The notes beneath the pieces are model-generated. The model saw only the letters and a list, made by a program, of their open reading frames with translations. It did not search any database and had not been told where the DNA came from. Positions 44,236 through 52,585 of a DNA stretch of 64,000 nt are shown piece by piece. The position numbers were made by a program, and so were the translations under genes. The stretch is taken from contig NZ_MSQB01000010.1 of the NCBI RefSeq assembly GCF_002149965.1, forward strand, positions 124,001 to 188,000, in the 5' to 3' direction. Each line of letters begins with the position of its first letter. Positions within the stretch are counted from its first letter, which is position 1. The stretch is from Novosphingobium panipatense. Lineage in GTDB: Bacteria; Pseudomonadota; Alphaproteobacteria; Sphingomonadales; Sphingomonadaceae.

Positions 44236-44916
44236 TTGGAAAACGTCCTGACCAATGCCACCTTGCCCAGCATTTCGATGGGCCGGCACAGCTGCTCGCT
44301 GAAATGGAAGGTGGCTCCCCAGGACGCCTATCTGCGTACATGGGAGCCTGCACGGGCGGCCTGGGCGGCAGGCTCAAAGGTCGTTCGGCTCATCGGTTAC
44401 GACATCTCGCCTGCCGATAGCCGCCGTCATGCTCATGCCTCAACCATCGAGAACGCGCTGTTCGAATGCCGCTACCCTCTGCGAGAATGGGGCTGGACCC
44501 GTTCCGACTGTGCGGATCGCATCAAGGCTGCGGGCCTCCCCGTGCCCCCTAAGTCCTCCTGTTTCATCTGCGGCGCGATGAAGCCCGAAGAGGTCCGTGC
44601 GCTTCCTGCCTGGTGTCTGCGCCTGATCGTGCTGGTCGAGGCGCGGGCGGCGCCGCGACTGAAAACCGTCGAAGGGCTCTGGCGCCGCGCCACAAAAACC
44701 CGCCCGGGACGAATGACTGATTTTATCCGGCGGGAGGGGCTGCTGCCACCGGACGAGGTCGATGCGATCATCCTCGATGCGCCGCGCTCGCTCATTCTCT
44801 TCCAGGAAGCCGCCGCCATGGTTCCGCTTGAAGACCGGCCCGCCTTCGCCTCGTGGCTCGAGCGCTTTCGGGCGCGGGACGTGGGCACGGGCGTGCCGAT
44901 GAGGCCCGCAACATGA
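44236..44916 (+). pseudogene. 3' half of split PP-loop (PAPS-reductase-like) gene
   Basis: The frame resumes with ENVLTNATLPSISMGRHSCS, continuing the 5' half at 35417. It includes the Cys motif SSCFICGAMKPEEV and a helical C-terminus. The in-frame TTG at 44236 lies in the right border repeat, so this part may be translated only weakly. It overlaps the DpdA-like gene by 4 nt (ATGA), so the original operon was PP-loop enzyme then TGT-like enzyme. The Cys cluster may bind a metal or Fe-S centre. Confidence 0.8.
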
Positions 44917-45947
44917 TCGAGATCATCCTTGGCCTGCCCCATCTGTCGGCGGGCGCGATTCTGGATCGAGCGCGGCTGCTCCAGCAACCGGTGCTGATCT
45001 CGGCCAATGCCTTATCGCGCTGGACGCGCAAAGCGGGGTGGGCCCAGTGGCGTGGCTGGAAGACAGCCCAGCTGGACAACGCATCGGGTCTGCCGAGCGT
45101 GGACCTCGACAGCGGGGGCTTCGTCTGCGCGGCCCGCTATGGCGGGATCCCCTGGAGCGTGGACCAGTATATGGCCCTGGCGGCCGCATACCCGTTCCGG
45201 CGCTTCGCAAGTCTCGACTATTGCGTCGAACCTGAGATTGCGAGGGATCGCGAGGAAATCCTCGACCGCATATCCAGAACCATTCGGGCAAACCGTGATT
45301 GCCGGGCGCGTGCCATGGACCTTGGGATCATCGATCGGTTCATGCCCGTCATTCAGGGGCGCACGCCTGAGGATTATGAACGCTGTGTCGATGCGCTTGC
45401 CTGGTCGCTTGTCCCCGGGACGATCATCGGCGTCGGCAGTATGTGTCGGCGCGACATCCATGGACCAGAGGGGCTCATGGCCGTCATCGAGCATCTGGAT
45501 ACCATTCTTCCGGCGGGAATTCGTCTCCATGCCTTCGGCGTCAAAGGGGCAGCGCTCCCTTTCCTCACCGCCTTCTCCGCCCGTGTCGCATCGATCGACT
45601 CCCAGGCCTATGGCATAGCCGCGCGGCGGGATGCGTACCGGCGTGGCGTCCCCAAATCCGACATCATGGTCGCCGACCATCTTGAACGCTGGCTTCGCGC
45701 GCAACAGGCGCGGCTGACCGAAAAGGGGCGAACGACCTTCGCTCCGCGGCGGCCCATCCTGCAGGCAACGCCAACAAATCCCTGGGACGCAGCGATCGCC
45801 CAGGCCCGGCGAGAGATCAGGTCGCTGATAGAGACCGGTGATCTTGAGCACGATGCGCTCACCCAAGCCTGGATTGAGCCCTGGGCTGCGGACCTGATGA
45901 CGCAGGCGCTTTCCCATAGGTCGCACAGCGCAGGTGCCTTGCGATGA
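44913..45947 (+). CDS. DpdA-like (TGT paralogue) DNA-modification enzyme, candidate
   Basis: The protein is 344 residues, starting at ATG 44913 in overlap with the PP-loop gene. TGT/DpdA-like features are DLDSGGFVCAARYGG, ASLDYCVEP, PVIQGRTPEDYERCV, GVGSMCRRDI, and FGVKG followed by SIDSQAYGIAAR. DpdA enzymes exchange guanine for a 7-deazapurine in DNA. The G-(I/V)-G-S-x-C-R-R motif is typical of phage and plasmid members. The other half of the substrate pathway is not seen here. The neighbouring PP-loop gene is broken by the island. Confidence 0.72.
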   Translation: MIEIILGLPHLSAGAILDRARLLQQPVLISANALSRWTRKAGWAQWRGWKTAQLDNASGLPSVDLDSGGFVCAARYGGIPWSVDQYMALAAAYPFRRFASLDYCVEPEIARDREEILDRISRTIRANRDCRARAMDLGIIDRFMPVIQGRTPEDYERCVDALAWSLVPGTIIGVGSMCRRDIHGPEGLMAVIEHLDTILPAGIRLHAFGVKGAALPFLTAFSARVASIDSQAYGIAARRDAYRRGVPKSDIMVADHLERWLRAQQARLTEKGRTTFAPRRPILQATPTNPWDAAIAQARREIRSLIETGDLEHDALTQAWIEPWAADLMTQALSHRSHSAGALR

Positions 45948-46222
45948 CAAACGCGCCATCCTTCATTGTCACGCAGGCGGCCACATGGATCGCGCGGGGG
46001 CGGGCCCCCGCCGAGGCCGAGGCGCTGGCAGCCGCCTGGAGAGATTTCCCGGATCTTCCGGCGAACGCCCCGCTGGAAGAGCGAATGGCGCGCACGCGCG
46101 AGCGCGTCGCGGCCATGCGACCGATTACTGAGGCCGCGAGAGCCCGCACCGAGGCCGAACGGCAGCGCACCAATTTCTCGTTCGTCAGGCGACGGGTCGA
46201 GCATGGCGAGGCCAGCTTGTAG
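45944..46222 (+). CDS. Small Arg/Ala-rich protein coupled to DpdA-like gene
   Basis: The 92-residue product starts at an ATG overlapping the previous stop (ATGA). It is mainly helical, rich in Ala, Arg and Glu, without a signal peptide, ending RRRVEHGEASL. There is no known motif. Operon position suggests a role linked to the DpdA-like enzyme, for instance DNA binding. Function unknown. Confidence 0.6.
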   Translation: MTNAPSFIVTQAATWIARGRAPAEAEALAAAWRDFPDLPANAPLEERMARTRERVAAMRPITEAARARTEAERQRTNFSFVRRRVEHGEASL

Positions 46223-46234
46223 GAGCAGGCCATT

Positions 46235-47296
46235 TTGCGGGGCGCCGATCTCCATGGTCTCGACTGGGACAGCGCGGTGAACTTTGCACAAGGCTGGTAT
46301 GCTGCCCATGCCGGTTGGCCTCACAGGGCCCCTCTGCCCAATAGAGCCGACAAACCGGCCCCGTCACTCGTCGAGGCCTATGACCGCGGTTTTGCGGACG
46401 GTGGCGGCGATCCTTCGGATCTGTTCGACGCCGCGCGGCGTGCCAATAGAGTGGCCGAACCGGCAACAGGGACAGCCGCTGGCGTTGCCCATCGTCAGTC
46501 AGGCCGCCTTCCAATAAGCCAGTGGGCTGCCCCGAGCGATCAGGCACCGCCAGTATCATGGCCGCGCCGCCTCCTGGTTCTGAGCACGCCCGACATGCAC
46601 AGGACTCCACTGACAGAAAGGTCCAAACGTTCTGCGCCAAGCGCGTTCGAACTCGCCCGTGCCGGCGGACGTGAAGACCTCACAATTCTCCTCCTTTCGG
46701 CGCGGGCCGGCTTCACCCTGGCCGGCGTCGAGGCCGAGGCCGATAGTGCGTGCCTGACGCCTGCGCGTGCTGATGAGCTGATCTCGGACCCGTCACAGTG
46801 CGACGCGATCACCGCCCTGCTCGCGGGGCGGCAGTTCGACGACATTCTGGTGAGCGCACACGGCGACTATCTGCGTGTGATCGATGCCTTCTCCGTCATG
46901 TTCCCGCTATGCCGCACCATGGCGCGGACGCGCAACTCGCCGCTCCAGCAACGCGCCCATCTGCGCACCTGGCTCGACCGGGGTCGCGCGCCCGGAACCA
47001 ACATCGGCGCCGGCCATATTCGCTGGTCAAAGGTCGCCCAAGGCCTTTCGGCCAAGCTGGGTGAGTTTGTCGTACGCTATGCAGGCCCGGCGTCGCAGCG
47101 AGGGCATTTGATCCATATGATGCTGACCGACGGATCCCTGGCGACGGGCTATGTAACGGCTGCGCGCGAACCGCTTGCCCCGGACATTTGGATCTCCAGT
47201 AAGGCGCGCCTTCGGGAAGAAATGACCCTCGCTCTGCGTAGGTTCGGCGGCGCAACGCGCTTGGCGGGCAATGCTGACCTCTTCAGCGGGACATAA
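46235..47296 (+). CDS. Unassigned 353-residue protein after DpdA-like operon
   Basis: The start is TTG 46235 with AGGAG upstream, 12 nt after the previous gene, so the operon continues. The N-terminal 90 residues look like a short helical module (YAAHAGWPHRAPLP, EAYDRGFADGGGDPSDLFDA). The middle has an alpha/beta fold beginning LLVLSTPDMHRTPL, then LTILLLSARAGFTLAG. That opening resembles the DUF6884 (YaaA-like) family, but only weakly. No catalytic motif can be assigned. Confidence 0.5.
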   Translation: MRGADLHGLDWDSAVNFAQGWYAAHAGWPHRAPLPNRADKPAPSLVEAYDRGFADGGGDPSDLFDAARRANRVAEPATGTAAGVAHRQSGRLPISQWAAPSDQAPPVSWPRRLLVLSTPDMHRTPLTERSKRSAPSAFELARAGGREDLTILLLSARAGFTLAGVEAEADSACLTPARADELISDPSQCDAITALLAGRQFDDILVSAHGDYLRVIDAFSVMFPLCRTMARTRNSPLQQRAHLRTWLDRGRAPGTNIGAGHIRWSKVAQGLSAKLGEFVVRYAGPASQRGHLIHMMLTDGSLATGYVTAAREPLAPDIWISSKARLREEMTLALRRFGGATRLAGNADLFSGT

Positions 47297-47396
47297 CAGG
47301 CAGTTTCTTCACCTGTTGTTCGGGCGGCAGGCAGCTTGGACTAGGGCTATTTCGGCCGATGTAGTATGACACGGCAAAGCTATACCGGAGGTGCGT

Positions 47397-47720
47397 GTGA
47401 CTCGGATCGAGATCGACCATCCGGCGATGATCGCGGCGCTTAAGCGCCTTCTCGATCTCGCGCGCAGCGACACCGGGCAGTCTGCCCGCGTCGCGCGTTT
47501 CCTCATGGCATGGTGGAATGGCCCAGACCTTGGCGATTTCCCAATTGCCGATCTGTTTGGCCTCGACCGCAATGTGGCGGGCGACATCACCACGGTCATC
47601 GGCTTTCTGGGGCAGCATGATGGCGCCATCTACATCGACAGCCTGGGATACCGCGCTGAGATGGTCGTCATTGTTGAGCGCTGGGCGACGCTTTCGCGCA
47701 CCAGCGCCGAGGCCGCGTAA
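47397..47720 (+). CDS. Small DUF7673-like protein
   Basis: The product is 107 residues from GTG 47397 with GGAGG upstream. The signature LLDLARSDTGQSARVARFLMAWWN followed by DLFGLDRNVAGDITTVIGFLGQH is, from memory, that of a small alphaproteobacterial plasmid family (DUF7673). It is helical with one amphipathic segment. No membrane span or catalytic residue is evident. Function unknown. Confidence 0.6.
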   Translation: MTRIEIDHPAMIAALKRLLDLARSDTGQSARVARFLMAWWNGPDLGDFPIADLFGLDRNVAGDITTVIGFLGQHDGAIYIDSLGYRAEMVVIVERWATLSRTSAEAA

Positions 47721-47753
47721 CGACGGTTCACGCCGATATAGGGAGACCGAGCC

Positions 47754-47957
47754 TTGCCTGAGCCTGAACTCGACCCTCACACATTGCGTGTCGCGGCGCA
47801 GCTGGTCCGCTCACGCCTCGCGCTCCTGGCGCGCAATCCCCATCTGGACGGTCTCGAACGCCTGGGCGCGAGCAAAATCCTCAAGCAGCTTGCCATAGAC
47901 CTCGACGTTTCCGCCGATCATCTCGGGCCCAGACGGCGGCGATCGAGCAGGGCGTAG
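47754..47957 (+). CDS. Small 67-residue basic protein
   Basis: The start is TTG 47754 with GGGAG 8 nt upstream. The sequence is helical (HTLRVAAQLVRSRLALLAR) and ends in a basic tail RRRRSSRA. It is 34 nt after the previous stop, so possibly in one operon. Coding quality is moderate. Function unknown. Confidence 0.45.
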   Translation: MPEPELDPHTLRVAAQLVRSRLALLARNPHLDGLERLGASKILKQLAIDLDVSADHLGPRRRRSSRA

Positions 47958-47969
47958 CCTTTTACGGCC

Positions 47970-48239
47970 CTACAGATATTTTGAAATGTTCCGGAACGCC
48001 TCAACCGCGGTGACAATGCCGTCGGGCTCGTCGCTATGCGTCAGGCAGTGAGAGATATGATCGTTGATCAACGTCTTCTTGGCGCTCGCGATCGCCTTTT
48101 CGACCGCATGTAACTGCTGCGCGATCTCGGCGCATGGGCGCTCGTTTTCAATCATCTCGACAATGCTGCGCAGATGCCCGCCGGCGCGGTTCAGACGCTT
48201 GACGATCGCAGGATGTGTTTCGTGACGATGCTCGGACAT
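47970..48239 (-). CDS. RcnR/CsoR-family metal-responsive repressor
   Basis: This 89-residue protein starts at ATG 48239 with AGG upstream. The family pattern is clear: HPAIVKRLNRAGGHLRSIVEMI, then RPCAEIAQQLHAVEKAIASA and NDHISHCL. The metal ligands Cys in RPCAEI and His residues at the N-terminus and in NDHISHC match RcnR-type Ni/Co sensors rather than copper CsoR. It is divergent from the MFS gene and probably binds the G/C-rich palindromes at 48271-48322. Confidence 0.85.
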   Translation of the reverse strand: MSEHRHETHPAIVKRLNRAGGHLRSIVEMIENERPCAEIAQQLHAVEKAIASAKKTLINDHISHCLTHSDEPDGIVTAVEAFRNISKYL

Positions 48240-48270
48240 GGAACCTGCTGGCTTGCTGACCAGGTTTACA

Positions 48271-48322
48271 TATCCTCCCCAGGAGGATAGCTCAACCGCC
48301 AATTATATCCCCCCGGGGGGAT
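48271..48322. promoter_or_regulatory. Two operators for the metal repressor
   Basis: TATCCTCC-CCA-GGAGGATA (48271-48289) and the perfect palindrome ATCCCCCCGGGGGGAT (48307-48322) lie between the repressor gene and the divergent MFS gene. C-tract/G-tract palindromes are the typical RcnR/CsoR recognition form. Confidence 0.75.
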
Positions 48323-48343
48323 GATTCTTTCAAGGAAAGCTCG

Positions 48344-49678
48344 ATGTTCTCGGTCCTCGCGAACCGTACCTATCGCCATCTCCTCCTGGCTCAGGTCATT
48401 GCCCTGCTAGGTACGGGCCTTGCGACCGTCGCGCTGGGTCTGCTCGCCTATGATATTGCCGGGGGTGAGGCCGGAGCGGTGCTTGGAACGGCCCTCGCGA
48501 TCAAGATGATCGCCTATATCGGCGTTGCCCCGGTCGTCGGGGCCTATGCCAATCGGCTACCCCGGCGAAGCTTCCTCGTTGCGATGGACCTCTTGCGGGC
48601 GGGCGTTGCCCTGAGCCTGCCGTTCGTGACCGAGGTCTGGCAGATCTATATCCTCATCTTCGTTCTGCAATCGACGTCGGCTGCATTTACCCCAACCTTC
48701 CAGGCGACCATTCCCGATGTCCTGCCGGACGAACGCGATTATACGAAGGCCTTGTCGCTATCGCGACTGGCCTATGACATGGAAAGCCTGATCAGCCCGA
48801 TCCTCGCTGCGGGGCTGCTGACCTTAATCAACTTCCATTGGCTCTTCTCCGGGACGATGATCGGCTTCATCGCCTCGGCGCTCCTCGTTGTGACGACGGT
48901 TCTCCCGCGCGCTCCCAAGCAGCAAACTGCAGGGCAGGGGGTCTATTCCAAGACGACCCGGGGGGTCAGGTTCTACCTGCGCACGCCCCGCCTGCGCGGT
49001 CTGCTTGCCCTGACGCTTGCTTCGGCAGCGGCCAGCTCGATGGTCATCGTCAACACCGTCGTTATCGTGCGGGACAAGCTTGGTCTAGGACAACAGGAGG
49101 TCGCCCTGACGCTCGCTGCGTTCGGCGCGGGCTCGATTCTGGCGGCCTTCACCTTGCCGCGAATCCTCGACCGGGTCTCGGACCGAGTGATCATGCTTAT
49201 GTCCGGCGCCATGCTTGCCTGGCTTTTGGCGATCATGGCCGTGGTAACCTATTGGATCGGCGGGCACTCCAGCTATTGGTATGCCCTGCTCGCCGGATGG
49301 TTTGCCATGGGCATTGCTTATTCAATGAGCGTCACCCCCTCGGGCCGACTCCTCAAACGCTCGGCCAAGGCGGAAGATCGACCGGCACTGTTTGCCGCGC
49401 AGTTTGCCCTCAGCCATGGATGCTGGCTCATCTGCTACCCACTCGCCGGGCAACTCGGAGCCGGCGGCGATCAGATACTGGCTTTCGTCGTGTTATCAGT
49501 TCTGGCGCATGCGGGTGTCATCGGCGCTCGCTTCCTGTGGCCTGCCGAAGATCCCGACATTTTGGCGCATAGTCACCCTGATCTCCCACCCGAGCACCCG
49601 CATATGCGCGAAGATCATCGGACGTCCGACGGCCACGTTTTTGTCGTCGACGATCTTCACCCCAGGTGGCCGCAATAA
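48344..49678 (+). CDS. MFS metal exporter (NreB-like)
   Basis: The 444-residue protein has 12 predicted transmembrane helices with a basic A-loop (NRLPRRSFLVAMD). The C-terminus is His/Asp-rich (HSHPDLPPEHPHMREDHRTSDGH). That tail and the RcnR-like repressor next door suggest Ni or Co efflux. Similar transporters such as NreB/NrsD carry His-rich tails. It follows directly after the repressor operators. Confidence 0.8.
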   Translation: MFSVLANRTYRHLLLAQVIALLGTGLATVALGLLAYDIAGGEAGAVLGTALAIKMIAYIGVAPVVGAYANRLPRRSFLVAMDLLRAGVALSLPFVTEVWQIYILIFVLQSTSAAFTPTFQATIPDVLPDERDYTKALSLSRLAYDMESLISPILAAGLLTLINFHWLFSGTMIGFIASALLVVTTVLPRAPKQQTAGQGVYSKTTRGVRFYLRTPRLRGLLALTLASAAASSMVIVNTVVIVRDKLGLGQQEVALTLAAFGAGSILAAFTLPRILDRVSDRVIMLMSGAMLAWLLAIMAVVTYWIGGHSSYWYALLAGWFAMGIAYSMSVTPSGRLLKRSAKAEDRPALFAAQFALSHGCWLICYPLAGQLGAGGDQILAFVVLSVLAHAGVIGARFLWPAEDPDILAHSHPDLPPEHPHMREDHRTSDGHVFVVDDLHPRWPQ

Positions 49679-49703
49679 TATGGAGTTACTGACTGCGACT
49701 TGC

Positions 49704-49723
49704 ATAACCCCCAGGGGGGATAT
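49704..49723. promoter_or_regulatory. Third metal-repressor operator
   Basis: ATAACCCCCAGGGGGGATAT lies 12 nt before the gene at 49736. It is an imperfect copy of the palindromes at 48271-48322 and so probably puts the RND block under the same repressor. Confidence 0.7.
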
Positions 49724-49735
49724 AGAGTAGCGTTC

Positions 49736-50113
49736 ATGGGGAGAGTGGCCTCATCCTTTCTGCTTGAGAACAGGCGTCATCGGCAGGATTGCCTTTGCGC
49801 GCTTCTGGGCGTGCTGGCCATGTTCAGCGTTACGCTGCTCACAACCTGGCACATCTCATTGCCGCATGGTTCGGTTGCCGCGCAGACAATGCTGACCGAG
49901 CAGGATCACCACGATCATGCGCCCGAGGACAGACAGGACCGTACCGATCCTGTCCACGTCGCGGCACACGCGGTCCATCAAGGTGCTGCGCTGCCTACGG
50001 GCGCGGGACTGCCGGCGGCATTCTTCGCTGCTTCGGCTAGCTGGTCGGTTCTATCCGACATTGCTTTTGCTTCGATCTCGCCCTCTTCCTTACTGAGGCC
50101 TCCGAAAGCGTGA
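49736..50113 (+). CDS. His-rich periplasmic/membrane protein of metal operon
   Basis: The product is 125 residues from ATG 49736. An N-terminal hydrophobic segment (CLCALLGVLAMFSVTLLTTW) acts as signal or anchor and is followed by EQDHHDHAPEDRQD and further His residues, a likely metal-binding region. A second hydrophobic region is near the C-terminus. Small His-rich leader proteins of this kind (CzcI/CnrX-like in position) precede RND pump genes. It is not clearly homologous to either. Confidence 0.65.
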   Translation: MGRVASSFLLENRRHRQDCLCALLGVLAMFSVTLLTTWHISLPHGSVAAQTMLTEQDHHDHAPEDRQDRTDPVHVAAHAVHQGAALPTGAGLPAAFFAASASWSVLSDIAFASISPSSLLRPPKA

Positions 50114-50171
50114 TCCCGCCTGCGCGATAGCGCGCAGCCCAATCGGATCATGATCTTTCGAGGATATCAAA

Positions 50172-51437
50172 ATGACAGCCTTTCCTGGCTGGCTACCGCC
50201 TCGTGCCGTAGCCGCCATGGCCGCCGCCTGCCTGTTGGCTGGCGTTCCGGCTGCGCGCGCGCAGGTCGCGCCTCCCTTTGCCGAACTCTATCGGCAGACC
50301 AGCAACGCTCCGCGCCAGGTCGAACTGGACGCAGAGGTCGAACGAGCAGAGGGCCTCGCGCGCCAGGCGCGCGCTCGGCCCAACCCCACCGTCAGCGTAA
50401 TGACCGAGAATGTGTTCGGACAAAGCCCCTATGATGGGTTCGGACGATCCGAAAACACGTTCCAGATCAATCAGCCTGTCGAACTGGGCGGCAAGCGTTC
50501 AGCCCGGATCGCGGCGGGCCTTGCCGGCGTCGAAGCGGCACAGCTGCGCACCCGCGAGGGCCGGCTTGCTTATGCCTATGAGCTGGCGCGCGCTTATGCC
50601 GCAGCGGAGATCGCGGATCGTAGGATACAGCTTGCGCAAGCTGCCGTCAGCGAGGCAGAGGCGGACCTCAAGGTCGCGGTCGCGCTCGTCGATGCGGGCA
50701 AGGAAGCGCGTCTACGAAGCCTTCAGGCCGAGACCGAAGCCAACGCCTTGCGGGCCCTTGTCGATACCGCAAAAGCGGAGAAAACCGGCGCTTATGCCCG
50801 ATTATCCGCTTTCGCGGGCCAAGGCCAGGCCTATACCAGCCTTGCTGATCCCTTGCTCAGCCGACTTTGGTCACGGGTCGAGGCCGGGCCGATCGATGCT
50901 TCCTCGGCGCCGCCCTATCTGACGGCCAAAGCAGAAGCCGAGGCTGCCTCGCAGCGTGTGACCCTTGCGCGGCGCCAGGCTGTGCCGGATGTCACAATAT
51001 CACTGGGTGTGCGGCGACTGGAAATCGACAAGGCCAATGCTCTGGTCGCTGGACTAACCGTGCCCTTTCCCCTGTTCGATCGCAATCGCGGTAATATCGA
51101 TGCCGCGCAGGCTGAGCTGCGAGGCGCTCAGGCAAGGGAAGCGGCGCTACGGCTCGAGATCGATGCCGCGATCCGCGGAGCACTGGCGATGAACGAGGCG
51201 GCGAATGCGCGCTCGGCCGCCGCCGACCGAACCCTTGCTACCGCGCAGGAAGGCTACCGCCTCGCGCGCATCGCTTATGAGGCGGGCAAGTCCCCTCTCA
51301 TCGAACTGATCGCTTCTCGCCGGGCTCTCGCTGTCGCGCGCGGGGTCGTGCTCGACGCTCGCGCCTCGCAGTTCGACGCCCGTGCCAATCTCGCTCGCCT
51401 TCAGGGCCAAACCATTACCGGGGACATCATCCAATGA
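50172..51437 (+). CDS. czcC: CzcC-like outer-membrane factor
   Basis: The 421-residue protein has a signal peptide ending PAARAQ near residue 27, and the TolC-like duplicated helical repeat pattern (ELYRQTSNAPRQVELDAEVE, then ARPNPTVSVMTENVFG). It forms the outer-membrane channel of the tripartite metal pump. It overlaps czcB by 4 nt (ATGA). Confidence 0.88.
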   Translation: MTAFPGWLPPRAVAAMAAACLLAGVPAARAQVAPPFAELYRQTSNAPRQVELDAEVERAEGLARQARARPNPTVSVMTENVFGQSPYDGFGRSENTFQINQPVELGGKRSARIAAGLAGVEAAQLRTREGRLAYAYELARAYAAAEIADRRIQLAQAAVSEAEADLKVAVALVDAGKEARLRSLQAETEANALRALVDTAKAEKTGAYARLSAFAGQGQAYTSLADPLLSRLWSRVEAGPIDASSAPPYLTAKAEAEAASQRVTLARRQAVPDVTISLGVRRLEIDKANALVAGLTVPFPLFDRNRGNIDAAQAELRGAQAREAALRLEIDAAIRGALAMNEAANARSAAADRTLATAQEGYRLARIAYEAGKSPLIELIASRRALAVARGVVLDARASQFDARANLARLQGQTITGDIIQ

Positions 51438-52585
51438 TCTCTTCAAAAAACCTCTACATTGGGGCCGCACTCGGTCTGGTCCTCGCCGCCGGAACCGGCT
51501 TCGGCATTGCGCGCCTGACAGCGCCGACCGCCGAGGCACCTGTCACTAACGCGCAGGTGGCAGCCGGTCCGGTCGACACGGTCGCAATTACGGCCGATGG
51601 CATCGCCGAGTCCAAGATCGCTGTTGCGCCCGCTTCTGCGACGAGCCTCTCAGAGATCGTCCTCGCCAGTGCAACCGTCGGATCCACACCTGACAGTGAA
51701 GCGGTCCTGACCGCTCGTGCAGCGGGCACGATTACCCGTATCTTCAAAAGGATCGGCGACGCAGTGCGCGCTGGCGAAACCGTAGCGCTGGTCGAAAGCC
51801 GCGATGCGTCATCGATCTCCGCCGACCGCCGTGTCGCAGCTGCACGGACGACGCTTGCCGCGCGTCAGCTGGCCCGCGAGAAGTCGCTTCTTGCACAAGG
51901 GGTCTCCCCCCGGGCCGATTATGAAACCGCCGAGGCGTCGCTCGCGGTTGCGCGAGCCGAGCTGCAACAGGCCGACGCGGCGGCGCGCGCGGCACGCGTT
52001 TCCGGGGACGGGCGCTCCGTCGCCGTCGTGAGTTCGGTCTCCGGGCGCATTACCAGCGCGACCGCCAGCCTTGGATCCTACGTTCAGGCTGAAACCGAGC
52101 TCTTCCGCGCCGCAGACCCTCGCGGCATGCAAATCGAAGCCAGCGTCCCTGCGTCCGACGCCCAGCGGATCAGGCCTGGTGACCGCGTGGAACTCATCAC
52201 CTCCGAGGGGAAGACCATAGCCGGCCGCGTTCGCTCGAGCACAGGGACGGTGGACGGCACCACCCGGCAGGCAACGATCATCATCGCGCCTGCGGGAGCG
52301 AGTGAAGCGATCGCGCCAGGCCAGATGATTGAGGCCCGCATTTTTGCAAGCGGCCGAGGTGGCAGTGCCGGCGTCACGATCCCGCAGGAAGCGGTCCAGA
52401 CGCTGGGGGGCCGGACAGTCGTCTTCGTGCGCACCTCAAAAGGCTTTGTCGCGCGCGATGTCCAGGTCTCGGGGCGCAGTGGCGGGATGGTCGCGATCGG
52501 CGCCGGCCTTGAGGCCAAAACGATGATCGCGACAACCAACGCCTTCCTTCTCAAGGCGGAACTCGAGAAGGAGACGGCGGAATGA
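51434..52585 (+). CDS. czcB: CzcB-like membrane-fusion protein
   Basis: The 383-residue protein has one N-terminal transmembrane helix, a lipoyl-like half-domain (RAAGTITRIFKRIGDAVRAG), a helical hairpin and a beta-barrel domain (RIRPGDRVELITSEGKTIAG). This is the HlyD/CzcB layout. It links the RND pump to the outer-membrane factor. It overlaps both neighbours by 4 nt. Confidence 0.9.
   Translation: MISSKNLYIGAALGLVLAAGTGFGIARLTAPTAEAPVTNAQVAAGPVDTVAITADGIAESKIAVAPASATSLSEIVLASATVGSTPDSEAVLTARAAGTITRIFKRIGDAVRAGETVALVESRDASSISADRRVAAARTTLAARQLAREKSLLAQGVSPRADYETAEASLAVARAELQQADAAARAARVSGDGRSVAVVSSVSGRITSATASLGSYVQAETELFRAADPRGMQIEASVPASDAQRIRPGDRVELITSEGKTIAGRVRSSTGTVDGTTRQATIIIAPAGASEAIAPGQMIEARIFASGRGGSAGVTIPQEAVQTLGGRTVVFVRTSKGFVARDVQVSGRSGGMVAIGAGLEAKTMIATTNAFLLKAELEKETAE

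Larger units (their letters stand above)
35714..44237. mobile_element. GInt-type integrative island with S9 peptidase cargo
   Basis: About 8.5 kb are bounded by the inverted 12-mer AAAATATGAAGT (35714-35725) and ACTTCATATTTT (44226-44237). The two halves of one PP-loop gene lie on either side. It carries three overlapping tyrosine recombinase genes and a small fourth gene (35833-41552), as in GInt islands (ginABCD), plus one cargo gene. The four recombination genes are coupled by ATGA, TTGA-type or 14-nt overlaps. A Tn554-like three-gene module is the alternative description, but the sizes (430, 612, 715 and 153 residues) fit GInts better. Confidence 0.8.

Noticed and set aside
48307..48322. 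GC-rich palindrome as a terminator
   Set aside because: It is short, has no T-run and sits between divergent genes with a metal repressor. Operator is more likely.
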